Shown piece after piece: positions 44,993-54,011 of a DNA stretch of 64,000 bases. Where the stretch lies: contig NZ_BQYI01000001.1 of NCBI RefSeq assembly GCF_027923405.1, forward strand, positions 3,512,501-3,576,500, read 5' to 3'. The position numbers and the translations under genes were made by a program. The notes beneath the pieces were generated by a model that was not told where the DNA came from, did not search any database, and saw only the letters and a list, made by a program, of their open reading frames with translations. Position 1 is the first letter of the stretch. Every line of letters begins with the position of its first letter. The stretch comes from Paenibacillus sp. YYML68 (GTDB lineage: Bacteria > Bacillota > Bacilli > Paenibacillales > NBRC-103111).

Positions 44993-46816
44993 TTACCTCC
45001 CCCGTAACACACGATAAATTCGCGCCTCGTGCGGACGAAGCTGTATACTCCGTGCCTGTACCAGATTGCTTAATGCGATCTCCCAGCCATTACTGCTGCC
45101 GTCGCCAATGTCCCCACCATTGCTGATGCCGTCGCCATTGTCCCCACTATTGCTGCTGCCGTCGCCATGGTCACTGCCACTGTCACTGCCCCCGCCATTG
45201 ACATCGCCGCTATCGCCACCAGCCTCCGCCGCTACCAAGTCCGCATCCGCCAAGTCCGCATAGTTCGCAAGCAGCAGCTCACCGCCTGCCCAGCCTAGCT
45301 CATCAGGCAGCGTGAACACCGACTCCTCATCGGCGTGATTCAGCACCACGAGCCAGCACTCGTCCTCCAGACTCCGAGTGTACGCATACACGTGCGCATC
45401 GCCCTCGGACCAATCACGATAGTCGCCGTACACCATGACCGGATGCTGCTTGCGCAGCGCGATTAGCTGCTCATAATACCGGTAGATCGAATCCGGACTC
45501 GCCAGATCACGCTCCACGTTAATGTCCATATAGTTCGGATTCACCTTAATCCACGGCGTGCCACTCGTGAAGCCAGCGTTCGGCTCCCCGCTCCACTGCA
45601 CTGGCGTGCGCGAGTTGTCCCGGCTCAACGGCTGCAGGCTTGCCAGCACCTCGGAGGGATCCCGCGTCTCGATGAGCTCCGCATACTTGTTGCGCATCGC
45701 GATGTCGTTGTAATCGTCGATGCGCTCGAAGCGGACGCCCGTCATCCCGATCTCCTCGCCCTGGTAGATGTAAGGAATACCCGGCAGCGTATGAATCATC
45801 GTCGCCAAGAGCTTCGCAGATTGCACGCGGTACTCGCGGTCGTTGCCATAGCGAGTGACCTGACGCGTATGGTCATGGTTGTTCAGGAACTGGGAGTTCG
45901 TCCCTCTACCCTTCAGCCCCTCATACCAGCGCGTCTGAATCTCCTTATACCGCAGCATATCCCAGGTCGGCATATCGTCCGCTACCTCGAAATGGAACAG
46001 TGTATGCAGCTCGCCGCGATCCTCACCGACATACAGCAGCCCGTCCTCCGGCGTAACGAACGGAATTTCACCGACCGTCATGATGTCGTAATGCTTCAGT
46101 ACTTGCTCGTGCATCTCCTGCAAGTAATCGTGGATACCCGGATTATTTCCCAGGTAATGGATACTGCTCGGATTGTCCGCGTCCGGGAACCCTTCCTTCT
46201 TCGCGAGCAGGTTAATGACGTCCATGCGGAAGCCGTCGATCCCTTTGTCCAGCCAGAAGCGCATCATCCGATACACTTCCTCCCGTACATCCGAGTTACG
46301 CCAGTTCAAGTCCGGCTGCTCCACCGCGAACGAATGGTAGTAATACTGCTCCGTAGCCGCGTCCCACTCCCACACACTCGGGGCGAAGTATGACCGCCAA
46401 TTGTTCGGCTCCTTGCCGTCCTTCGCATCGTGCCAGATGTACCAGTCCCGCTTCGGATTCGTTCGGGAAGAGCGCGATTCGAGGAACCACGGGTGTTGAT
46501 CGGACGTATGGTTCACGACAAGGTCCATAATAAGCTTCATACCTCGCTCATGTGCGCCCGCAAGCAGCGCCTCCCACGCCTCCATCGTCCCGGCCTTCGG
46601 CATAATCTCATAATAATTCGAGATGTCGTAGCCGTTATCCCGATCAGGCGACGCATAGACCGGATTCAGCCAGATGACGTCAACGCCGAGTCCCTTGATA
46701 TAATCGAGCTTCTCGATGACGCCCTGAATATCCCCATAGCCGTCTCCATCCGTGTCATAGAAGCTGCGCCAGTACACCTGATACACGACCGCTTCCTTCC
46801 ACCATGTACGCTTCAC
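44993..46816 (-). CDS. malL: GH13 oligo-1,6-glucosidase with an internal Gly/Asp/Ser repeat
   Basis: Cytosolic alpha-glucosidase of 607 residues; GTG start with GGGAGG 8 nt upstream. Catalytic set: nucleophile Asp in DKGIDGFRMDVINLL, acid/base Glu in MTVGEIPFV, and the transition-state Asp in NNHDHTRQ. The residue after the nucleophile is Val, the type linked to alpha-1,6 preference. The C-terminal beta domain is interrupted at about residues 540-580 by low-complexity repeats of ten residues (SNGGDIGDGS, SNSGDNGDGI) encoded by 30-bp DNA repeats at about 45095-45215. Relatives are about 555-560 residues, so the insertion explains the extra length. It follows a second GH13 gene by 54 bp. Confidence 0.93.
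   Translation of the reverse strand: MKRTWWKEAVVYQVYWRSFYDTDGDGYGDIQGVIEKLDYIKGLGVDVIWLNPVYASPDRDNGYDISNYYEIMPKAGTMEAWEALLAGAHERGMKLIMDLVVNHTSDQHPWFLESRSSRTNPKRDWYIWHDAKDGKEPNNWRSYFAPSVWEWDAATEQYYYHSFAVEQPDLNWRNSDVREEVYRMMRFWLDKGIDGFRMDVINLLAKKEGFPDADNPSSIHYLGNNPGIHDYLQEMHEQVLKHYDIMTVGEIPFVTPEDGLLYVGEDRGELHTLFHFEVADDMPTWDMLRYKEIQTRWYEGLKGRGTNSQFLNNHDHTRQVTRYGNDREYRVQSAKLLATMIHTLPGIPYIYQGEEIGMTGVRFERIDDYNDIAMRNKYAELIETRDPSEVLASLQPLSRDNSRTPVQWSGEPNAGFTSGTPWIKVNPNYMDINVERDLASPDSIYRYYEQLIALRKQHPVMVYGDYRDWSEGDAHVYAYTRSLEDECWLVVLNHADEESVFTLPDELGWAGGELLLANYADLADADLVAAEAGGDSGDVNGGGSDSGSDHGDGSSNSGDNGDGISNGGDIGDGSSNGWEIALSNLVQARSIQLRPHEARIYRVLRGR
45095..45215. repeat. 30-bp in-frame tandem repeats inside the glucosidase gene
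   Basis: Three clear and about one degenerate copy of a unit starting CTGCTGCCGTCGCCA on the plus strand. Each encodes ten Gly/Asp/Ser/Asn residues. A multiple of three keeps the frame, so copy number can change without breaking the gene. Confidence 0.75.
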
Positions 46817-46870
46817 TAGTCATGCCTCCCTTAGCCGTCGAGCCAACCGTTCGATTGACCCGCCCTATCG

Positions 46871-48541
46871 TTACGCCTTCAACACATACACCCGCGCCTC
46901 ATAAGGGCGCAGCTTCACAGAGCGGATGCCTTGAGCCGCGTCGACCTCATAGTTCGCGAGCAGCAGCTCCGGCTTCGCCTTCTTCAGCGACCGCGGCAGG
47001 TTGAAGCGAGCCTCGACGCCGAACATATTGCAGATGACGAGCAGCGTCTCCTCGCCCAGCGTGCGCGTATACGCATAGAGCTGCGGGTGGTGATCTGCGA
47101 TCAAGTCGTAGTCGCCGTAGACGATGACGTCATGCTTTTTGCGGAGCTGAATGAGCTGCTTATAATAATGGTAAATGGAATCCGGGTCATCCATCGCCTT
47201 GCGCACGTTGATGTCCGTATAGTTCGGGTTCACCTTCAGCCAAGGGGTACCCGTCGTGAAGCCGCCCTGCTCCTCGTCGCTCCACTGCATCGGCGTCCGC
47301 GAATTGTCCCGGCCGCTCCGCCATATGCCCTGCATAATCTCATCGTGGCTCTTCCCATTCTCCGTCTCGTACTTGTACAGGTTGCGAATCGCCACATCAT
47401 TGTAGTCGTCGATCGAATCGAACTTCACGTTCGTCATGCCGATCTCCTGACCTTGGTAGATGAACGGCGTGCCTTGCATCAGGAAGTACATCGTCGCCAG
47501 ACACTTGGCCGACTTGTCCCAATGCTCCTGATCGTTCCCCCACGTCGAGACGGAGCGCGGCTGATCGTGATTCTCGAGGAACAGCGCGTTCCAGCCGACA
47601 CCATGCAGCCCCTTCTGCCAGCGCGTCAGCGTCCGCTTCGTCGCTGGTAGATTCAGGCCGCCGTCCGCACCCTTGCCCCACAGCCCCATATGCTCGAACT
47701 GGAACACCATGTTGAACTTGCCGTTCTCTTCGCCGACCCACAGGTCTGCATCCTTCGTGCTGACGCCGTTCGCCTCACCGACCGTCATAATATCGTACTT
47801 CGCGAACGTCTCGCGCTTCAGCTCCTCGAGGAACGCATGAATGCCTTCGCGATTCATATGACCGTCGAACGACGGCACATAGCGCAGATTGTGCGGATTC
47901 GGCATATCCGGGAAGCCCGGCAGCTTCTTGATATGCGAGATCGCGTCAACGCGGAAGCCATCGATCCCTTTATCCAGCCACCAATTCACCATATCGTACA
48001 GCTCGCGGCGAACGTCGGCGTTCTCCCAATTCAGATCCGGCTGCTTCCGGGAAAAAATATGCATATAGTATTGCCCCGTCTGCTCATCCCATTCCCAAGC
48101 GGAGCCGCTGAAGATGCTCTCCCAGTTGTTCGGCTCGCCCCCATCCTTCGGATCGGCCCAGATGTAATAATCCCGCTTCGGGTTATCCTTGCTCGAGCGC
48201 GATTCCATGAACCACGGATGCTCGTCGGACGTATGGTTGATGACCAGATCCAGAATAAGCTTCATACCGCGCTTATGCACCTCGGCAAGCAGCTCGTCGA
48301 AGTCGGCCATTGTGCCGAACTCCTCCATTATGTCCTGATAGTCTGAGATGTCGTACCCGTTGTCGTCGTTAGGCGACTTGTATGTCGGACAGATCCAGAT
48401 GACGTCAATGCCGAGCTCCTGCAAGTAATCGAGGCGCGAGATGATGCCCTGCAGATCGCCGATCCCGTCTCCGTTGCTGTCCATGAAGCTGCGGGGATAT
48501 ATTTGGTAGGCGGTTGCTTCCTTCCACCATATGTTGTTCAT
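46871..48541 (-). CDS. GH13 alpha-glucosidase
   Basis: 556 residues, cytosolic. Nucleophile Asp in DKGIDGFRVDAISHIKK, acid/base Glu in MTVGEANGV and Asp in LENHDQPRSV; the opening IWWKEATAYQIYPRSFMDSNGDGIGDL is the family hallmark. Ala rather than Val follows the nucleophile, a position where Ala or Thr usually goes with alpha-1,4 specificity. The two enzymes of this operon may therefore divide alpha-1,4 and alpha-1,6 linkages. AAAGGAG lies 10 nt before the ATG. It is transcribed away from a LacI regulator. Confidence 0.94.
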   Translation of the reverse strand: MNNIWWKEATAYQIYPRSFMDSNGDGIGDLQGIISRLDYLQELGIDVIWICPTYKSPNDDNGYDISDYQDIMEEFGTMADFDELLAEVHKRGMKLILDLVINHTSDEHPWFMESRSSKDNPKRDYYIWADPKDGGEPNNWESIFSGSAWEWDEQTGQYYMHIFSRKQPDLNWENADVRRELYDMVNWWLDKGIDGFRVDAISHIKKLPGFPDMPNPHNLRYVPSFDGHMNREGIHAFLEELKRETFAKYDIMTVGEANGVSTKDADLWVGEENGKFNMVFQFEHMGLWGKGADGGLNLPATKRTLTRWQKGLHGVGWNALFLENHDQPRSVSTWGNDQEHWDKSAKCLATMYFLMQGTPFIYQGQEIGMTNVKFDSIDDYNDVAIRNLYKYETENGKSHDEIMQGIWRSGRDNSRTPMQWSDEEQGGFTTGTPWLKVNPNYTDINVRKAMDDPDSIYHYYKQLIQLRKKHDVIVYGDYDLIADHHPQLYAYTRTLGEETLLVICNMFGVEARFNLPRSLKKAKPELLLANYEVDAAQGIRSVKLRPYEARVYVLKA

Positions 48542-48633
48542 ACGCTGTCCGCTCCTTTATACGTAGGGTAATCAGGCGCTGCATGAATGATCCATATCCG
48601 GAACCTTCACCATCAGCCATCCCGTCACAAGTA

Positions 48634-48647
48634 GGAAAATAATTTCC
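48634..48647. promoter_or_regulatory. Candidate operator GGAAA-N4-TTTCC, glucosidase side
   Basis: GGAAAATAATTTCC lies just after the predicted start of glucosidase transcription. The same arms occur at 48894-48907 before the regulator's own start codon, as expected for a shared repressor site. Confidence 0.45.
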
Positions 48648-48657
48648 CATCCTCGCC

Positions 48658-48686
48658 ATTATAAGCGGTCTCATGGACACCGTCAA
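48658..48686 (-). promoter_or_regulatory. Sigma-A promoter of the glucosidase operon
   Basis: Minus strand TTGACG (48681-48686) and TATAAT (48658-48663) with a 17-bp spacer. Confidence 0.75.
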
Positions 48687-48712
48687 CGCATTTATTCCAG
48701 CATAAATAAGCT

Positions 48713-48727
48713 TGAACGAATCGTTCA
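48713..48727. promoter_or_regulatory. 15-bp palindrome in the divergent region
   Basis: TGAACGAATCGTTCA has 7-bp perfect arms around one base. It lies 26 bp upstream of the glucosidase -35. The central CG-flanked symmetry resembles LacI-family operators. Confidence 0.5.
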
Positions 48728-48893
48728 CAGCTTGCTTTCCATCCTCATATTGTGTAAGTTAGGAGCAGAGCGACTTGCGAAGTGAGCGTAGGACAGCTTG
48801 TGTGGGGAGCTTATGTACCATTCGACTCGGCAGATCGCCGCACGAACTGTACGTGCAAGCAGAGCATACCGCCAATGCACAGGTGAATATAGG

Positions 48894-48907
48894 GGAAAGT
48901 TTTTTCC
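48894..48907. promoter_or_regulatory. Candidate operator GGAAA-N4-TTTCC, regulator side
   Basis: GGAAAGTTTTTTCC begins 38 bp before the regulator's TTG start and shares its arms with 48634-48647. Autoregulation is inferred. Confidence 0.4.
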
Positions 48908-48931
48908 TGAATACTCAGGGGTGAGGATAGG

Positions 48932-49927
48932 TTGAAGGTAACGATTAAACAAATCGCGGAGCTGGCCGGGGTGTCCATCTCGACCGTCTCACGTGTCATT
49001 AATAATAGCAAGCCGGTACGGGATGATGTGCGCAAGCGCGTCTTAGAGGCGATGAAGGAGACCAATTACAAGCCGAGCATGCTGGAGAGCGAGCTGTTCA
49101 AGGCGGAGTCGTCGATGATCGGCGTCATTATTCCCGAATATAGCAACACGGTGCTGAACGACTTCATCGCCGGCATTAACAACGTTACGAAGCTGTACGG
49201 CTACGATATTATGATCGGGCTGACCGATGAGACGCCAGCAAGCGAGCTGCATTACTTGAACCAGTTCTGCGGCATACAGCCGCGCGGCCTCATCTTCGCA
49301 GGCTCGCCGCTTACGGATGAGCATACAGCCATTCTCGACGAATACGGCATCCCGTGCGTCGTCGTCGGGCAAGTGTCGGGGCGGCCGCATATCCCATCGG
49401 TGCACGTCGATAATATAACGGCCTCCTACGAGGCGGTGACGTATTTAATCTCGCGCGGGCACCGGGAGATCGGCATGATCCGCGGCATTGGAGCGGGCGC
49501 TGTTGGCGACGACCGGTATGAAGGCTATGTGCAAGCGTTGACAGATGCGGGGCTGCCGCTGCGTGAGGATTGGGTTGTCGAGAGCGACCTGTCCGTGGAG
49601 GACGGGACGAAGGCGATGAGCCGCATGGCGGGCAAGGGTCCGCTGCCGACCGCCGTATTCTGCGCGACGGACTGGATGGCGATCGGGGCGATGAACGGCT
49701 TGATCGACCGTGGACTGCGGGTGCCTGAGGACGTGTCCGTCTTCGGCTTCGACGGCAGCTTCATCTCATCCATCGTCAGACCGAGACTGTCCACAGTCGT
49801 CTATTCCGCGACGGAGATCGGCATGACCGCAACCCGCAGCCTTGTGAAGATGATTAAGGGAGACAACGCGATCCCGCAGCATTCGAATGTGAATCACTAT
49901 CTAGCGATTCGCGAGAGCACGAGGTGA
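48932..49927 (+). CDS. LacI-family transcriptional regulator
   Basis: 331 residues, TTG start with AGGGGTGAGG just upstream. N-terminal helix-turn-helix VTIKQIAELAGVSISTVSRVINNSKPV, hinge helix YKPSMLESELFKA, then a sugar-binding domain (MIGVIIPEYSNTVLNDFIAGINN, LISRGHREIGMIRG, DVSVFGFDGSFISSIVRPRLSTV). It is divergent from two alpha-glucosidase genes and is their probable repressor, responding to a maltose- or isomaltose-type sugar. No transporter gene is linked. Confidence 0.93.
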   Translation: MKVTIKQIAELAGVSISTVSRVINNSKPVRDDVRKRVLEAMKETNYKPSMLESELFKAESSMIGVIIPEYSNTVLNDFIAGINNVTKLYGYDIMIGLTDETPASELHYLNQFCGIQPRGLIFAGSPLTDEHTAILDEYGIPCVVVGQVSGRPHIPSVHVDNITASYEAVTYLISRGHREIGMIRGIGAGAVGDDRYEGYVQALTDAGLPLREDWVVESDLSVEDGTKAMSRMAGKGPLPTAVFCATDWMAIGAMNGLIDRGLRVPEDVSVFGFDGSFISSIVRPRLSTVVYSATEIGMTATRSLVKMIKGDNAIPQHSNVNHYLAIRESTR

Positions 49928-49959
49928 AGGAGTGTCTATGGCCATACACGATCTGGCAT

Positions 49960-50002
49960 AGGGAGCCTCGATTGCATCTGCAGCAAGGCTCCCCTTCTCC
50001 TG
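49960..50002 (+). terminator. Terminator after the LacI-type gene
   Basis: GGGAGCCT / AGGCTCCC stem (8 bp, about 17-nt loop) followed by a pyrimidine-rich run CTTCTCCTGTTT, about 30 bp after the stop. Confidence 0.6.
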
Positions 50003-50117
50003 TTTACCACATAATGATTCAGCTTCTCTCTGCTCTACAGCTCCAGTGCTAGACGGCTCTTAAGCTCATTCGATCGAGAACAGCCTGGCGAGCATTCAGC
50101 CCTCCCCTCCATCGCTG

Positions 50118-51182
50118 CTAGAGAGCCTCCTCAAGAGACTTCATACCTTCCGTAATTTCCCCCTCTTGATGCAACTGAATGAATACCTCGACAAGGGCCG
50201 GATCGAAGTGCAGTCCGCTCTGCCTCTTGATCTCCGCGATCGTCTCCTCAGCAGACCAAGCCTTCTTGTATGGCCGCTCATGGGTCAAAGCATCGTAGAA
50301 ATCGGCAAGCGCGACGATCCGCGCCTCCACCGGAATCTGCTCCCCCTGCAGTCCGTCCGGATAGCCGGAGCCGTCCCATTTCTCATGATGCGACCTTGCA
50401 ATAATACCTGCCAGACGCAGCAAGGAGAAGGAGCTCGCCGCGAGAATGCTGCTGCCAATAAGTGTGTGAGCTTTCATCTGATCGAACTCATACGGCTCAT
50501 ACCTGCCCGGCTTCAGCAGGATGTGATCCGGTATACCAATCTTCCCGATATCATGCAGTGCTGCTGCCATTCGAAGGTTCTCCACCTGCATCTCGGTATA
50601 ACCGATGCGACTGGCGATGAGTCCAGCCAATCTCCCTACTCTCAGCGTATGGCTGCCCGTCAAGTCATCGCGATATTCCGAAGCACGTCCAAGCAGCTGC
50701 AGGATTTCAAGCTTCGCCCGCCGCAGCTCCTCCGTTCGAGCTCTAACCTTGTCTTCCAGCGTATTCTTATGCTGCTGCAGCTGAATATGCAGCTGCCTTG
50801 TTTTTAACAAATTGTTAATGCGCAATATGACCTCTGTTCGGTCGTAAGGCTTCGTCAAGAAATCGTTGACTCCCGCCTGCAAGCCTTGCTGCTTCATAGC
50901 TGGTGTCACATCAGCTGTAAGCATCAGCACGGGCAAATAGCTGCCCTCCTCGCTCTGCTCACGAATAAGCTGCAGCACTTGAAGTCCGTCCATCCCCGGC
51001 ATATGCATATCAAGCAGGACGATATCGGGGTCTACCTCCTTAAGCATGGTGCTCATCTGAAGCGGGTCCATAATGCTATAGATATGCTTGAATTCCGCTC
51101 GCCGAAGAATACGCTCCAGCAGCTGAACGTTATACTCTTGATCATCTACGATGATCATTCTGGCTTGCTTAATATCTTCCAT
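50118..51182 (-). CDS. Response regulator with HD-GYP c-di-GMP phosphodiesterase domain
   Basis: 354 residues. Receiver domain about 8-130 (IVDDQEYN, phosphoacceptor in IVLLDMHMPGMDG), a short coiled coil, then HD-GYP about 160-345 with AAALHDIGKIGIPDHILLKPG and IARSHHEKWDGSGYPDGLQG, both metal and GYP motifs intact. It should hydrolyse c-di-GMP in response to phosphorylation. It is the third gene after the MHYT hybrid kinase, so this module links sensing to c-di-GMP breakdown. Confidence 0.93.
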   Translation of the reverse strand: MEDIKQARMIIVDDQEYNVQLLERILRRAEFKHIYSIMDPLQMSTMLKEVDPDIVLLDMHMPGMDGLQVLQLIREQSEEGSYLPVLMLTADVTPAMKQQGLQAGVNDFLTKPYDRTEVILRINNLLKTRQLHIQLQQHKNTLEDKVRARTEELRRAKLEILQLLGRASEYRDDLTGSHTLRVGRLAGLIASRIGYTEMQVENLRMAAALHDIGKIGIPDHILLKPGRYEPYEFDQMKAHTLIGSSILAASSFSLLRLAGIIARSHHEKWDGSGYPDGLQGEQIPVEARIVALADFYDALTHERPYKKAWSAEETIAEIKRQSGLHFDPALVEVFIQLHQEGEITEGMKSLEEAL

Positions 51183-51221
51183 CCTGCATTCTCCATTCCA
51201 AGCTATGTACAGAGCGACAGA

Positions 51222-51590
51222 TTAAGCTTTACTCAGCACGGTCTCGATTTTGCCAAGTAAACGCTCGAGCATGACTGGCTTCGTATCAAAGTCGTCGCAG
51301 CCTGCAGCGTACGCCTTCTCCTCGTCACTGGTCATCGCATGAGCCGTTAACGCGATCACCGGTATATGCTTCGTCGCGGCATTGGCCTTCAGCCATCGAG
51401 TCGCCTCCCAGCCGTCGAGCACCGGCAAGCTCATGTCCATGAGAATAAGCTCGGGGAGCAGCTGCACGGCCAGCTCAACCCCTTGCTGGCCGTCCTCTGC
51501 TGTTGCGACTTGATAGCCTTTGCGCTGCAGTCTACGCGACAGCATATCGCGGTTCATTTCGTTATCCTCGATCAATAGAATCGTTGTCAT
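51222..51590 (-). CDS. Single-domain response regulator (CheY-like)
   Basis: 122-residue receiver domain only: acidic pocket LLIEDNEMNRD, phosphoacceptor in LILMDMSLPVLDGWEA, conserved Thr in IALTAHAM and Lys in DTKPV. The ATG overlaps the kinase stop as ATGA, so translation is coupled. Probably a phosphate shuttle between the hybrid kinase and the HD-GYP regulator. Confidence 0.92.
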   Translation of the reverse strand: MTTILLIEDNEMNRDMLSRRLQRKGYQVATAEDGQQGVELAVQLLPELILMDMSLPVLDGWEATRWLKANAATKHIPVIALTAHAMTSDEEKAYAAGCDDFDTKPVMLERLLGKIETVLSKA

Positions 51591-53950
51591 TGCGTTCTTC
51601 CTTCCGTGACGAGACAGCGACGAATTTGGGATAGCAGCATCTGAGAATCGTAGTCGCCTTTTTGAATAATACTATTGACATACCCGCTCAGCTTCAGCCT
51701 GTCCTCTGTCGTAATCGTCTTGGCTGTCACGACAATGACAGGTAATTCACTCCACGCCTCGTGCCTCCTCAGCTCTGCTATGAACTGGAAGCCGTCCATC
51801 TCCGGCATCATCAGATCGAGCAGGATAAGCGCAGGAATGGAATCGTTCATGCATTCCAGAGCAGCCCGTCCGTTACGAGCCTGAATAGCCGAATATCCCT
51901 CCCTACGCAGTAGCTTCGTCATCAGCTCGCTCGTCGACACATCATCCTCTACGACCAGCACCTGCTGCCCCTCGCGTTGCTTGATATATTTATCCATCAC
52001 CTTAATGAGTCGTTCCCGCTCCACAGGCTTCGTTAAGAAGTCAGACGCCCCCAGCGTATAGCCGAGCTGCTTGTCGCTAGTCATCGACCAGATGACGACT
52101 GGAATGTCCGCCAGCTCCTCATCCTTCTTCAGCTGTGTCAGCACATTCCATCCATCGAGACCCGGCATCACAATATCCAGACAGATGACCTGAGGCCGCA
52201 GCTTCCGTGCCAGCTCGATGCCTGTCGTCCCGTTGTCCGCGAACACGAGCGACCAGCCCTCTTTATCCAGATAGCGCTTCATCAGACGCTCGTTGAACGG
52301 CTCATCATCAATCAGCAATATGCGCGGCTGTCCCTCGATATGCTCATACTGCGTCGACGCTACTTCAAGCGCCCCCCCTTGCTTGACGGGAGCCTCCGGA
52401 AGCCAGCAAGTGAACGTGCTGCCCACACCCGGCTCACTCTGAACATCAATGCCGCCGCCCATAAGGGTACAGAACTTCTGACTGATCGCAAGCCCAAGTC
52501 CCGTGCCTCCATACTTGCGTGTGGTGGACGAATCGGCCTGCGTGAACGCTTGGAACAGCTTATCGATCTGTTCCTTCGACATCCCGATGCCGGTGTCCTT
52601 CACCTGGAAGCTGTATCCCGATTGTTGATGCCGCGTCTGTCGATACACTTCTAACGTAATCTGACCCTCCCGCGTAAACTTGCTTGCATTGCTCAGCAGG
52701 TTGATCAAAATTTGACGCAGCTTGGTCATATCGGCCACAATTTCACCTTCAACACAGCTTACCTCAAGCTTATTCGCATTGACCACCATCAGCGGCTCGA
52801 TCGTCGTTAACACATCTTGAATGAGCTGCGATACGTCGAAGCTTTCCTCATATAACTCCATCTTGCCCGCTTCTATCTTGGAGATGTCCAGTATATCGTT
52901 GATCAGCGACAGCAAGTGCTTCCCGGCCTTGCTAATCTTGCCGAGATCGTCCACGAACATCGGCTCGCCGAGCTCCTCGGCTTCCTCCATCAGCATCTCA
53001 CTGTAGCCGATTATCGCATTCAGAGGTGTACGCAGCTCATGACTCATGTTCGCTAGAAACTGACTCTTGATCGTGTTCGCCTGTATCGCTTCATCGCGTG
53101 CCTGCTCCAGCTGAACAGTACGCTCCTGAATCAATTCCTCCAGTTGCTCATTGAATTGGAGCAGCTCCTGATTCATTCTATATATTTCGTTCGTCTTCAG
53201 CTCGATCTCGAGATCCTTGGACGAGAATTGCTTGGATATGAAAATGCCAAACAAGCTAACGCCAAGCGTAAATAACGTCCCGCCGGAAATAAAATATGCG
53301 AGCCACTTCTGATCCAGTACAACGCCCGCCCGGCTAAAGCCTTCTTCCATGTGAAACTGAGCAGCCATCATCCCGGTGTAATGAAGCCCGACAATGGCAG
53401 CCCCCATAATGAGTCCGCTCGCAAGCTTCAGCCATTGGCCGCGCCCGCGATCCTTACGAAAATAAAAGGTAAGCCACAACGCCGCAATCGATGCGACGAG
53501 CGCAATGAGGACAGAGAGCGCGAAGTAGAAACGATCGTACGAGATGCCGATCTGCATCGCTTCCATCCCGATATAATGCATGCTCGTCACGCCAAGCGCA
53601 AGCAGCAGGCCGCCGCTCATGAGCTGACTCATACCAAGCCGCTTGCTAAAGCCGACGATGTACAGCGCAACGAAAGAGCCCATGATAGACGGCACGACAG
53701 ATGCCGCTACGATCCATCTGTCATAAGCGACAGGAACCGGCAACGAGAACGCCATCATAGCCACGAAGTGCATGGACCAGATACCTGTTCCCATTGCCAT
53801 CGAGCCGAACAGCAGCCACAGCCATCTTCTGACACCTTCAGTCGTGCTGATTCGTCCTGTGACATCTAGCGCCGTGTAGGATGCCAGCACCGCTACAATA
53901 TATGAGAATACGACCAATATGGGATCATGTGATCCATGTATATGCTCCAT
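51587..53950 (-). CDS. MHYT-domain hybrid sensor histidine kinase with two receivers
   Basis: 787 residues. Seven-helix MHYT sensor (about 1-245) with three repeats GTGIWSMHFVAMMAF, GVTSMHYIGMEAM and AAIVGLHYTGMMAA, proposed to bind a metal such as copper and sense O2, CO or NO. Then a coiled coil, HisKA (QFLANMSHELRTPLNAIIGYSEML), HATPase (NLLSNASKFTREG, DTGIGMS, GGTGLGLAIS) and two C-terminal receivers (CLDIVMPGLDG and LLDLMMPEMDG). GGAGG lies 9 nt before ATG. It heads a three-gene phosphorelay operon. Confidence 0.94.
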   Translation of the reverse strand: MEHIHGSHDPILVVFSYIVAVLASYTALDVTGRISTTEGVRRWLWLLFGSMAMGTGIWSMHFVAMMAFSLPVPVAYDRWIVAASVVPSIMGSFVALYIVGFSKRLGMSQLMSGGLLLALGVTSMHYIGMEAMQIGISYDRFYFALSVLIALVASIAALWLTFYFRKDRGRGQWLKLASGLIMGAAIVGLHYTGMMAAQFHMEEGFSRAGVVLDQKWLAYFISGGTLFTLGVSLFGIFISKQFSSKDLEIELKTNEIYRMNQELLQFNEQLEELIQERTVQLEQARDEAIQANTIKSQFLANMSHELRTPLNAIIGYSEMLMEEAEELGEPMFVDDLGKISKAGKHLLSLINDILDISKIEAGKMELYEESFDVSQLIQDVLTTIEPLMVVNANKLEVSCVEGEIVADMTKLRQILINLLSNASKFTREGQITLEVYRQTRHQQSGYSFQVKDTGIGMSKEQIDKLFQAFTQADSSTTRKYGGTGLGLAISQKFCTLMGGGIDVQSEPGVGSTFTCWLPEAPVKQGGALEVASTQYEHIEGQPRILLIDDEPFNERLMKRYLDKEGWSLVFADNGTTGIELARKLRPQVICLDIVMPGLDGWNVLTQLKKDEELADIPVVIWSMTSDKQLGYTLGASDFLTKPVERERLIKVMDKYIKQREGQQVLVVEDDVSTSELMTKLLRREGYSAIQARNGRAALECMNDSIPALILLDLMMPEMDGFQFIAELRRHEAWSELPVIVVTAKTITTEDRLKLSGYVNSIIQKGDYDSQMLLSQIRRCLVTEGRTQ

Positions 53951-54011
53951 TAGGGGATACCTCCAATAACATCAGACTTCACCTGCGCTTCAAGCGCTGT
54001 CTGTCTCCACA

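Larger units (their letters stand above)
48542..48931. promoter_or_regulatory. Divergent control region of the glucosidase operon and lacI-type gene
   Basis: 390 bp with no gene. It contains a good promoter for the glucosidases (48658-48686), a 15-bp palindrome (48713-48727) and two related inverted repeats close to the two start codons (48634-48647, 48894-48907). Confidence 0.65.

Noticed and set aside
44993-48541. The GH13 pair considered as part of a trehalose or maltose PTS locus
   Set aside because: No PTS or ABC transporter gene is linked, and the sequences fit oligo-1,6-/alpha-glucosidase rather than trehalose-6-phosphate hydrolase with any confidence.
48713-48727. Palindrome tested as a cre box
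   Set aside because: It fails the WTGNAANCGNWNNCW consensus at a fixed position, so it is listed only as a possible LacI-type operator.
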